A stretch of DNA of 43,554 bases from Neobacillus novalis NBRC 102450 (GTDB taxonomy: Bacteria; Bacillota; Bacilli; Bacillales; Cytobacillaceae): positions 1 to 43,554 of the forward strand of contig NZ_BCVP01000042.1 in the NCBI RefSeq assembly GCF_001591805.1, written 5' to 3'. The notes under the pieces were generated by a model. The model was not told where the DNA came from and did no database searches. It worked only from the letters and a program-made list of their open reading frames with translations. Position 1 is the first letter of the stretch, and the number at the start of each line of letters is the position of its first letter. Made by a program: the position numbers and the translations under genes. Shown piece after piece: positions 34,149 through 40,577 of the stretch.

Positions 34149-34838
34149 TTGGAGAAAATAAAAAACGAATCATTGATATCTCCTTGGATCGAAAATCTAC
34201 CTTTTTCATGGGAACCTTTATTACAAATCGGCCAAAAAATAACGTTTAAAAAGCATGAATACATTTTTCACCAGGATGATTCTGCAGAATATGTGTACAT
34301 TGTGGCTGAAGGCAGAGTCCGGCTATTTTTAACCTCACCCTCAGGCGATGAAAATACCATCGCGATTATGGGTGAAAAAGGGATCCTAGGAGAATGTGGA
34401 GCCTTCCATTTCTCCTCCTACAATTCAAGTGCCATCGCAGCAAGCAAGGTAACCGTTATCAAAATTTCAAAACTTGCCTTTGAAGCTGCAGTTCAAGACA
34501 ATCATCAACTTGCAAGGCAAATCATGATGATCATGAATATTAAGAACCGGATTTTGGCTTCACATACCACGATGCTTAGCAATTACTCTGCCGTACAAAG
34601 AATATGTTACACACTCCTGCAACTTGTCCATACGTATGGAGTGAAAACGAAAGACGGAAATTTGATCAAGATCGGATTTACCCATCAGGAGCTTGCCAAT
34701 TTGGTTGGAACCTCGCGTGTGACCGTAGCGTATACAATGAAACGGCTTGAAAACGAGAGAATCCTTCAAAAGAAGGATAACAAATACCTTATAATGGATA
34801 TCGATCGATTGGAACTTTTTTCAGTCACTTCTAGGTAA
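34149..34838 (+). CDS. Crp/Fnr family transcriptional regulator
   Basis: 229 residues from a TTG start preceded by GAGGTGA. N-terminal cyclic-nucleotide-binding fold (about 25-140: YIFHQDDSAEYVYIVAEGRV, then GILGECGAF). C-terminal winged helix with recognition segment FTHQELANLVGTSRVTVAYTMKRLE (in part, about 175-200). There is no cysteine cluster as in Bacillus FNR, so an Fe-S cofactor is unlikely; a small effector or other redox sensing is possible. It is divergent from the aminotransferase/YitT operon and likely regulates it. Confidence 0.92.
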   Translation: MEKIKNESLISPWIENLPFSWEPLLQIGQKITFKKHEYIFHQDDSAEYVYIVAEGRVRLFLTSPSGDENTIAIMGEKGILGECGAFHFSSYNSSAIAASKVTVIKISKLAFEAAVQDNHQLARQIMMIMNIKNRILASHTTMLSNYSAVQRICYTLLQLVHTYGVKTKDGNLIKIGFTHQELANLVGTSRVTVAYTMKRLENERILQKKDNKYLIMDIDRLELFSVTSR

Positions 34839-34880
34839 CTGCGTTTAAAGGTATATCTTTCTTAATTAATATTGTAATAG

Positions 34881-34896
34881 TTGAAAGCGGTTCCAT
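34881..34896 (+). promoter_or_regulatory. Orphan cre box
   Basis: TTGAAAGCGGTTCCAT matches the 16-base WTGNNARCGNWWWCAW consensus at 15 positions. It sits between the Crp/Fnr gene and a rhomboid remnant, with no intact gene downstream to control. It may be a leftover from a deleted sugar gene. Confidence 0.6.
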
Positions 34897-34940
34897 TCTG
34901 TAAACTACTTTACACCTTTTAAATTTTCTGTCTATTAACG

Positions 34941-35264
34941 GTGATATTCTTGTACAACTTTACCTTTGCCGTATCAAACATCTCCATTGCAGCTCATCTG
35001 GGCGGTCTAGTCGGCGGTTTGCTTCTTTCCTTTTTCGTTCCTCAACCACCCTTTCGACGGATTGCCGAATCGAGCTGGATGGGAAACAACATTCAAATAG
35101 TGGGTGTAGCCATCGTTTGGTTTTCCCTGCTTTCTGCTCCGACCTACCTTCCAGCAGCCACACAAAATGAATGGACTGCGAAACTCGAACAAGTACGGGC
35201 AAATGCATTGGATAAACTGGGTAAAGCCCCTGTATTTAGCCCTGCAGGTGGGGGTCTACACTGA
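34941..35264 (+). pseudogene. C-terminal remnant of a rhomboid family intramembrane protease
   Basis: The open frame carries SNISIAAHLGGLVGGLLLSF, the last rhomboid membrane segment with its catalytic histidine (compare AAHIGG in Bacillus GluP/YqgP), then a further hydrophobic helix (IQIVGVAIVWFSLLSA) and a soluble tail. The catalytic serine motif (GxSG) and all preceding helices are absent, and there is no ribosome binding site before the first ATG. This is a truncated, inactive gene. Confidence 0.75.
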
Positions 35265-35411
35265 AAATAAGCCGAATTACTGAAATCTAAATTAATAGTT
35301 CTAAACAACTTGGCTTATTTCCATACTTTGCGGTGGAAACCTTGGTTTCCATGTTTGTCTGACCCTAAAACTCCATTGGTAAACCCTAGCACCATTATAT
35401 TCCCCATAACA

Positions 35412-35440
35412 AAAGCCCTCAAAAATCTGAAGGGCTTTTG
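35412..35440. terminator. Bidirectional terminator
   Basis: Perfect nine-base arms AAAAGCCCT and AGGGCTTTT, with T/A runs on both sides. Likely ended the rhomboid transcript. Confidence 0.8.
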
Positions 35441-35516
35441 TATTTTAGTTAGCTCAGTTAACTTTCGACAAATTTCGAGGGGTGATAGTGGCACTGCAAT
35501 TAAATCAAACTTCGCA

Positions 35517-35566
35517 GGGATGGTTCTCAAGGTTATTATTGAGGTTAGTGCCACCAGAACCGTCCC
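35517..35566. repeat. Dispersed hairpin repeat, family B
   Basis: Arms GGGATGGTTCT (35517-35527) and AGAACCGTCCC (35556-35566) pair with one wobble. Same family as 24007-24065. Confidence 0.6.
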
Positions 35567-35650
35567 CATGGTCTATTACCATTTATTGAACAACTAGAAC
35601 TTACACAAAAAGTGAAATTGTTATGAATTTTTTAAACTAGAATAGATTAA

Positions 35651-35691
35651 AGGGATTAGTCCCTCATACAGACTAAGAAGGACTGATCCCT
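35651..35691 (-). terminator. Terminator of the lipoprotein gene
   Basis: Arms AGGGATTAGTCC and GGACTGATCCCT (one mismatch) with a 17-base loop, about 70 bases past the lipoprotein stop; the minus side continues TTTAATCT. Confidence 0.55.
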
Positions 35692-35762
35692 AATAGAAAG
35701 ACTGCGATTTGTCCTTGGATCTCTAAACAAAAATCGGGACAAGGAACCTGTCCCATGTCCCA

Positions 35763-36311
35763 TTAGTTATATATAATCTCATTAGCCATATCAATGATTT
35801 CCTTTTGTTGTTGTTCCTTCGAGATTTCTTCATTCCAGTAGATAATTTTGTAGGAGACACCCTTCAATTGGAAGTACAATGTGTTGCCTTTGTATTCTCC
35901 ACGGACCTTATCATCCAATTTTATTTCAGTCACATTTATTAAGTTGTTTTTCTCAATAGGATGGCTTGCTTCAATTTTAAACTGAAATTTGGCATTTTCA
36001 TCTTTAACATCAGCAACAAAGGTAGCCCGTAGATGCTTTCCGTCGTGTTTCAAATCCCGGATGTTGAATGCATATCGATACACTTTAAAAGGGAATTTTT
36101 TAGGTAATTTCATTTCATAGGGAAGCGCATTCCTGCCTACCTTTAAAGAGGGAGCATCATAGAGAATCGGAAGCTTTTTTTCACCCTCCTTCGTGAGATG
36201 TTCGTATTCCACTTTTTCCAACTTAGATGTATCAAGCACTCCAGTTTGATTGCCTCCACATCCAGTTAATACCAATGAAAGTAAAGCCGTAATAGTTAAA
36301 TTCTTTATCAT
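35763..36311 (-). CDS. Hypothetical lipoprotein
   Basis: 182 residues from the ATG at 36311 (GAGGGG five bases upstream; an in-frame GTG at 36317 is the alternative). The signal peptide KNLTITALLSLVLTGC ends in a lipobox, so the protein is a membrane-anchored surface lipoprotein. The mature part is charged and beta-rich in appearance (KHLRATFVADVKDENAKFQF). I do not recognise the family. It lies downstream of a terminator, so it is probably a single gene. Confidence 0.75.
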   Translation of the reverse strand: MIKNLTITALLSLVLTGCGGNQTGVLDTSKLEKVEYEHLTKEGEKKLPILYDAPSLKVGRNALPYEMKLPKKFPFKVYRYAFNIRDLKHDGKHLRATFVADVKDENAKFQFKIEASHPIEKNNLINVTEIKLDDKVRGEYKGNTLYFQLKGVSYKIIYWNEEISKEQQQKEIIDMANEIIYN

Positions 36312-36381
36312 GAGCACCCCTCTCTCTACTAACCTATGTAAATGTATTATCGGCTTTTCTAATTTGTCAGGATTGAAGCAT

Positions 36382-36408
36382 AAAAAAACTGCAATGAATT
36401 TTGCAGTT
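36382..36408 (-). terminator. Terminator of the 34-residue membrane peptide gene
   Basis: Arms AACTGCA and TGCAGTT with an eight-base loop, followed on the minus strand by a run of seven Ts. Lies six bases past the stop of the small ORF. Confidence 0.8.
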
Positions 36409-36413
36409 ATTAA

Positions 36414-36518
36414 TTATTTTTTAGATATCCTAGAAAGCTTAATAAAAACTCCCAACCCTGCAAAGAAAAAACCTAAACAAAATAAACTAGCTGGACTCCC
36501 CCAAACGATATCACTCAT
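36414..36518 (-). CDS. Small membrane protein, 34 residues
   Basis: ATG with GGAGGG nine bases upstream. The product starts MSDIVWGSPASL, has one hydrophobic helix (FCLGFFFAGLGVFI) and a basic tail (KLSRISKK), an orientation consistent with an inner-membrane peptide with a cytoplasmic C-terminus. Its own ribosome binding site and a strong terminator directly after the stop support it as a real gene. Function unknown. Confidence 0.6.
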   Translation of the reverse strand: MSDIVWGSPASLFCLGFFFAGLGVFIKLSRISKK

Positions 36519-36643
36519 TTAATAACCCTCCATCACTTATTATATAGGCGTATTTTACCATATTCACAAATTTTTTAGAACATTATTTATTTTTGTTCAG
36601 GGGAAATTATTAGAAATTATTCAGAGAAAGTTTCGGAAAATAC

Positions 36644-36728
36644 GCCGTAAGTTCTCGTGACTCGAGGTGATTTTCAATTAATATCCATTAAATGTCGTGA
36701 GTCTCTGAAAACATGTCGTATGTGGCTG
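36644..36728 (+). repeat. Three related 15-base repeats upstream of the DUF1659 gene
   Basis: GCCGTAAGTTCTCG (from 36644), TGTCGTGAGTCTCTG (from 36693) and TGTCGTATGTGGCTG (from 36714). The last two are 21 bases apart, two helical turns. They may be regulator sites for the DUF1659-DUF2922-YvrJ cassette. Confidence 0.35.
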
Positions 36729-36771
36729 ATATGGTGTAACCATAAATAAAAGGTGAAAGGAGGTTGCGACA

Positions 36772-36990
36772 ATGGCTCTAGCGTTATTAGAAGGAACAAA
36801 GCTTCATTTGGTGTTTGAAGCGGGGATGGATGACGAAGGAAATCCGATCTTCAAAGCTAAAACGTTTAGCAATGTGAAAAAAGAAGCAACGGCTGACCAG
36901 TTGTTTCAGGCTGCACAGGCAATCTCAGTTTTGTGCAAAGACACGCTAAACAAAGTGGGGCGCAATGACAGTACGGAGATTTTAGCTTAA
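36772..36990 (+). CDS. DUF1659 domain protein
   Basis: 72 residues, ATG preceded by GAAAGGAGG. Sequence pattern (LLEGTKLHLVFEAGMDDEGNP, in part, then KTFSNVKKEATADQLFQAAQ) fits DUF1659, small proteins of unknown function widespread in Bacillaceae and nearly always beside DUF2922. First gene of the second DUF1659-DUF2922-YvrJ cassette. Confidence 0.9.
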   Translation: MALALLEGTKLHLVFEAGMDDEGNPIFKAKTFSNVKKEATADQLFQAAQAISVLCKDTLNKVGRNDSTEILA

Positions 36991-37032
36991 ATCTTCGGCT
37001 TAGTGAAATCTTGATGATCGGAGGTGACGGAA

Positions 37033-37250
37033 ATGGCAAAAACATTGGAATTACAATTCGGCACAGAATTTGGCAAGACGGCAAACATTTCGATCGATAA
37101 TCCAAAAGAGCCGATTAATGAAGATCTCGTGAAATTATCGATGGAACAGATTATTACAGCGGGAGTTTTCACAACAGCTGCGGTAAGTTGGCAGCTGTAA
37201 AAGGCGCGAGAGTCATCGACCGCAATGTAACGGATTACGAACTTGTTTAA
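37033..37250 (+). pseudogene. DUF2922 gene with a one-base deletion frameshift
   Basis: ATG preceded by GGAGGTGACGG. The frame reads MAKTLELQFGTEFGKTANIS, onward to VFTTAA and then leaves the family pattern (VSWQL, stop at 37198-37200). Shifting frame at 37181-37183 (GCGGTAAG instead of GCGGGTAAG) restores the usual end GKLAAVKGARVIDRNVTDYELV, with the stop at 37248-37250. So a G appears lost from a GGG run. It may be a genuine frameshift or a sequencing error in a homopolymer. Confidence 0.85.
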
Positions 37251-37259
37251 TAAGGAAGG

Positions 37260-37287
37260 GGCCGGTTTCGTATGATGCCGGCCTTTT
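37260..37287 (+). terminator. Hairpin between DUF2922 and yvrJ (copy 2)
   Basis: Arms GGCCGG (37260-37265) and CCGGCC (37278-37283) followed by TTTT. Counterpart of the hairpin at 5-32, lying inside the cassette. Confidence 0.75.
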
Positions 37288-37325
37288 CTATCCATCAAAT
37301 TAAATGAAGAAAGGAGCGAATTCTC

Positions 37326-37469
37326 GTGGAAGAAGTCATTTCATTCATCAGCCAGGTCGGTTTCCCGATTGTGGTGACCCTCTATCTGCTCTATCGGATT
37401 GAATCCAAGCTAGATGCAGTGGTCCAGTCCATACAGGAACTGCCCAACAGGATGAATGCGAGATCATAG
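37326..37469 (+). CDS. YvrJ family small protein, copy 2
   Basis: GTG start after AAAGGAG; 47 residues starting MEEVISFISQVGFP, with one hydrophobic helix. It differs from copy 1 (71-214) at residues 4 and 34 only. The DNA is also nearly identical, including upstream and downstream sequence, so the two cassettes are a recent direct duplication about 37 kb apart. Confidence 0.85.
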   Translation: MEEVISFISQVGFPIVVTLYLLYRIESKLDAVVQSIQELPNRMNARS

Positions 37470-37496
37470 TACAGTCATTTCGCTGTGATTAAAGGT

Positions 37497-37533
37497 AAAC
37501 TGCCCTGCTCATATCGGTGCAGGGTGGTTTTGT
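37497..37533 (+). terminator. Terminator after yvrJ copy 2
   Basis: Stem AAACTGCCCTGC (37497-37508) against GCAGGGTGGTTT (37519-37530) with wobble pairs, ending in TTTT. Confidence 0.65.
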
Positions 37534-37571
37534 AAGGTACCTTTCTCGTTCTTATATGACAGATGGACCTA

Positions 37572-37668
37572 TTACAGGCACCGCAGACAAATTCCGACCC
37601 ATTTCCCCATATGAAATACCCATCAAACGTTTGATTGACATTCGGGGCGCGACAGGCACCGGAATCCA
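37572..37668. repeat. Two family A dispersed repeats
   Basis: TTACAGGCACCGCAGACAAATTCC (in part, 37572-37595) and TTCGGGGCGCGACAGGCACC with GGAATCC (about 37640-37666). They lie between the convergent yvrJ and T7SS operons, where a terminator would be expected for the latter. Confidence 0.6.
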
Positions 37669-37671
37669 TTC

Positions 37672-37932
37672 TTACTTTAGAATGTTTAAATGTTCCTTCT
37701 GAAATGCAAGCTCTTCTTCGTCCTGGAAGCCAATAAAATAGACTTTCTCAATTTGATCATGATTAAATAGGAACATATACTCTTCATTAATGTTTCCTTC
37801 AGGATAGAGGCAGGCAATATAATCCCATATTTGTTCCGATTTTAATTGCTGCTGTTTTCGGCCATAGATCATAATCCTCTTTGTGCCGCTCTTTAATTGG
37901 ACAACAGAACCAATTGGTAAATACTTTTCCAT
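37672..37932 (-). CDS. DUF4176 domain protein (T7SS-associated)
   Basis: 86 residues from the ATG at 37932, preceded by GGGGGAAATAGAA; a GTG at 37947 is less likely. MEKYLPIGSVVQLKSGTKRI, GRKQQQ, WDYIACLYPEGN and FNHDQIEKVYFIGFQ are typical of DUF4176, a small soluble family regularly encoded in Firmicutes T7SS/LXG toxin loci. Role unknown, possibly accessory to secretion. Last gene of the cassette, starting two bases after the previous stop. Confidence 0.85.
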   Translation of the reverse strand: MEKYLPIGSVVQLKSGTKRIMIYGRKQQQLKSEQIWDYIACLYPEGNINEEYMFLFNHDQIEKVYFIGFQDEEELAFQKEHLNILK

Positions 37933-37934
37933 TT

Positions 37935-38597
37935 CTATTTCCCCCACTTTTTTGAACGATAAATAAGAATGAATACCGCTATACTGCCAAACCCGATGAT
38001 GACAGAAGCCATTAAAAACTCATATGGTACTTTCACTGTTTCAGGTTGGACAAAAAAGACATCTTTAACCATGAGCATTCCAGCGAAGGTCACAACTACT
38101 AAGCAAATGCCTCCAGCAATCGCTGCTACATACCCTTTGATACTTTTACTCTTTCTAAATAAAAGTTTCGGAGATGATAAGATATAGATTAACAAGGATA
38201 ATAACGCAACAGCAATCACATATTCTACAAGTGAAAATCTTAGAAAATTTACCTGCTCTGCAATCCTGCCGGCACCCTGGTCTGCCAGATAACTGATATT
38301 TGAGATGAGGTAAAAATGAATGCTCATCAATAGTAAAAAAATCGAAGTGAAGAATCCAAACTGGTGCTTTAATTGGTAGCGAGAACGAAGCCAAAAGCCG
38401 TAAATAAACATCGCAAAGCTTCCTGTAAAAACGGCAAATGATGCGTATTCTATCCATTTTGGAACGACGGAAGAGAACTGATAGCTTGCCAATGTTGCAA
38501 AGGCATTAATGGCAAAGAAAAAAATCGTCATAAACAGGACATTTTTTCGATATAAACGCCTTTCTGCAGGCAATGATTTCGTTTCCGGGAGATTCAT
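37935..38597 (-). CDS. Polytopic membrane protein in T7SS cassette; candidate immunity protein
   Basis: 220 residues with about six hydrophobic helices (for example VLFMTIFFFAINAFATLASY, FGFFTSIFLLLMSIHFYLI, YVAAIAGGICLVVVTFAGML and FLMASVIIGFGSIAVFILIY) and basic ends. I do not recognise the family. It is co-transcribed with a glycine-zipper T7SS effector candidate. Known membrane-depolarising T7SS toxins such as staphylococcal TspA are neutralised by a polytopic membrane protein, so an immunity role is a reasonable inference. The gene starts six bases after the upstream stop. An accessory secretion role is the alternative. Confidence 0.7.
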   Translation of the reverse strand: MNLPETKSLPAERRLYRKNVLFMTIFFFAINAFATLASYQFSSVVPKWIEYASFAVFTGSFAMFIYGFWLRSRYQLKHQFGFFTSIFLLLMSIHFYLISNISYLADQGAGRIAEQVNFLRFSLVEYVIAVALLSLLIYILSSPKLLFRKSKSIKGYVAAIAGGICLVVVTFAGMLMVKDVFFVQPETVKVPYEFLMASVIIGFGSIAVFILIYRSKKWGK

Positions 38598-38603
38598 TTC
38601 TCA

Positions 38604-39356
38604 TTACACCTCCGTTTCGAAAAGAATATTGGGTAAATCCCCAAAAGGATATCGGGCCAAAACGACGTGATCTCCATCTTCCGAATAAATGCTTTTAATG
38701 AAACTGATTCCGCCAAGATAACAATGAAACTTTGTTAAGATTGTACAAGGTTTTCCGATATATTCAGTAAGAATAATCATAGAATCATGTAAATGGATAT
38801 AATCGAGAATCATTTTACACTCGGAAAAATTATCCTTACATATCTCCTTCAATTTTTCATTTTTATTTTTTTCATAGTATGTAAGTAATTTTTCAAACTG
38901 TTTTGCTGCTAACTGAAAATGAAACGGGGGAACTTCCAGAGTGTTCTCGCTTTGTTTCAAATGGATTGCCGTTAAGAAGCTTTCGCTAAACTCTTCTTCA
39001 TTTTCAAAAAGGGTTACTTCATATTGTCCACTCACTTTCTTTATTAGCACATTTTGCCCTGAAGTGAGATAAAAAGCACTGTTTATCTGTTCACCTTCAA
39101 GCAGTGACACCACTTTATCAGCCTGAAAACAACACATGAGTGTTTCGGTAAGCGTTTCGTCTACACGCATACTATAATCGGTATCATCCACTGTAAAATA
39201 TCCACGATTTTTGAAATCCTTAAGGAAGAACTCCCACTCCTTACACATATCCTTTTCCGAGACATTTCCAAACGAATTCTCTACTATTAATGGTAAGGGA
39301 TGTTGAAAAATGGAACATAACAGGGCCATTTCAATTGCGGAAAATTTATATTTCAT
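38604..39356 (-). CDS. T7SS-associated soluble protein (EspG/DUF5081-like)
   Basis: 250 residues from the ATG at 39356 (AAGGAGAACAAAAG upstream). Mixed alpha/beta composition with no signal or membrane segment: KYKFSAIEMALLCSIFQHPL near the start and a TLTETLMCCF/LLEGEQINSAFYLTSG pattern. Length, N-terminal FSAxExxLL pattern and position after an LXG-like gene fit the DUF5081/EspG-like proteins of Bacillus T7SS loci, which may act as effector chaperones. The family call is from memory and moderately sure. Confidence 0.6.
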   Translation of the reverse strand: MKYKFSAIEMALLCSIFQHPLPLIVENSFGNVSEKDMCKEWEFFLKDFKNRGYFTVDDTDYSMRVDETLTETLMCCFQADKVVSLLEGEQINSAFYLTSGQNVLIKKVSGQYEVTLFENEEEFSESFLTAIHLKQSENTLEVPPFHFQLAAKQFEKLLTYYEKNKNEKLKEICKDNFSECKMILDYIHLHDSMIILTEYIGKPCTILTKFHCYLGGISFIKSIYSEDGDHVVLARYPFGDLPNILFETEV

Positions 39357-39396
39357 CTTTTGTTCTCCTTCCGGCATGTTATTTACTATCAGCCTG

Positions 39397-40485
39397 TTAG
39401 CCTCCTGTTGCAGGTTTTTCAGAATGGAAAAATCCGCCTATCCATTTTGAAGCTCCTCTAACACAATCCCCAACGGCTTTCGCTGCCTTTTCAACTTGAT
39501 CGCCTGAAAAATCCTTTACAACACTCATCACTGACTTTTTATCCTTTTCTGTACCGATAAAATTCCAATTGAGAAGTTTATCTACACCATAGGCAATACC
39601 AACTCCAACAGCAGCACCAACTACCGCTCCGACAATCGTTCCTCCGACCGGAATTACAGAGCCAATTGCCCCTCCAATAACAGCCCCCGCCTCTGCTGCT
39701 CCAATGGCAATACCAACAGTAGTTCCTCCCGTGATGACAGCATTACTAATCTTTCTTTCTGTCGAGATGCTGTTTGGCGTGGTTAGTTCTTGGTAGGCTG
39801 CGGCAGCCCCTGTCATCCATGGAAGGGACTTGGAGACTACCGCTAAATTACTGACGGTCTGATTCAAATTATATAATTTCAACGCGTTCGGATATTTGCC
39901 AGCCTTCAGGTTATTCAATGTGTATCTTCTTGCTAAACCTTCGCCGCCTTTATAATTTTCACTGTTTAATATCTTCATATATTTTCCGTCTATCCTAAAT
40001 CCGGGGATTTTATAATAGACTGGTAAGGCGCCTTTCGGCAGTTCGATTAAAAGATCCCTTGCGGCGCCAATTTCTGAATTCGCCAGGATACCAGCGACTT
40101 TTCGATCCCATCGCTCACTATTTTTAGTGGGCGTAGATTTCTGTGTACCCTTCATATCCACATTTTGGGCATTTTTATTAAAGGAGCTAAGAAGCGCCAA
40201 TGCCTTGGCCGATAAATGGTTTTCAGCAGAAGAATACCTGTCCATAGATTCATTGATGAATTGAACGAGACTCCTAAGGTCTTTTTCTACCTCGATTAAA
40301 GATTTATAGGCAGTATTTATTCTTGCACCAATATTTCTCCGCGCCAAAACTTGCGCATCAATCGTTTGTGAAAGGGATGACAATCTATTATTAGATTCCG
40401 AAAGTTTGACGATATTTTGTCCAATATTTGTATTAACGTGCATGACTTCATTAACATTCAATTTAATCATACTCAATACATTCAC
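39397..40485 (-). CDS. T7SS effector candidate with WXG100/LXG-like N-terminus and glycine-zipper domain
   Basis: Up to 362 residues. The start is GTG 40485 (overlapping an upstream TGA as GTGA) or, with a better ribosome binding site (AGGTG, six bases), TTG 40476. Residues about 10-100 are long amphipathic helices as in WXG100/LXG proteins. A linker follows (105-145). A conserved-looking middle (GLARRYTLNNLKAGKYPNAL) leads to a glycine-zipper hydrophobic region at about 250-304 (GIAIGAAEAGAVIGGAIGSV, then VGAVVGAAVGVGIAYGVDKLL). The C-terminus is amphipathic. No signal peptide. Glycine zippers occur in pore-forming T7SS toxins such as TspA, so a membrane-acting antibacterial effector is inferred. 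Confidence 0.7.
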   Translation of the reverse strand: MNVLSMIKLNVNEVMHVNTNIGQNIVKLSESNNRLSSLSQTIDAQVLARRNIGARINTAYKSLIEVEKDLRSLVQFINESMDRYSSAENHLSAKALALLSSFNKNAQNVDMKGTQKSTPTKNSERWDRKVAGILANSEIGAARDLLIELPKGALPVYYKIPGFRIDGKYMKILNSENYKGGEGLARRYTLNNLKAGKYPNALKLYNLNQTVSNLAVVSKSLPWMTGAAAAYQELTTPNSISTERKISNAVITGGTTVGIAIGAAEAGAVIGGAIGSVIPVGGTIVGAVVGAAVGVGIAYGVDKLLNWNFIGTEKDKKSVMSVVKDFSGDQVEKAAKAVGDCVRGASKWIGGFFHSEKPATGG

Positions 40486-40577
40486 CTGCCATAAGATCTA
40501 TTCATGGCAGATGCTGTTGCTTCTGCCATAACTTTAGTAGCTGCCTTTTCGGCTTCCAATTTTTTTGAACTTATACT
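40482..40577 (-). pseudogene. C-terminal fragment of an upstream T7SS partner gene
   Basis: A minus-strand frame reads SISSKKLEAEKAATKVMAEA, continues TASAMNRSYGR and stops at 40482-40484, overlapping the effector GTG. Helical, Ala/Lys/Glu-rich composition resembles the end of a small WXG100-type or LXG chaperone. Upstream the frame is closed by a stop at 40578-40580 and no start is present, so only the tail remains. Confidence 0.4.

Larger units (their letters stand above)
35265..35762. other. Gene-free region with terminators and dispersed repeats
   Basis: Holds the terminator at 35412-35440, a family A repeat at about 35463-35503 (TTCGACAAATTTCGAGG, then GTGATAGTGGCACTGCAATT), a family B hairpin at 35517-35566, the hairpin at 35651-35691 and a GGGACAAGG...CCTGTCCC repeat at about 35736-35761. 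No credible ORF. Confidence 0.6.

Noticed and set aside
34941..35264. Treating the rhomboid-like ORF as an intact small protein
   Set aside because: It lacks the catalytic serine motif and upstream helices and has no ribosome binding site.
1..37533. Interpreting the two yvrJ copies as att sites of an integrated mobile element
   Set aside because: No integrase, recombinase, transposase or tRNA was found near either copy; paralogous duplication explains the similarity.
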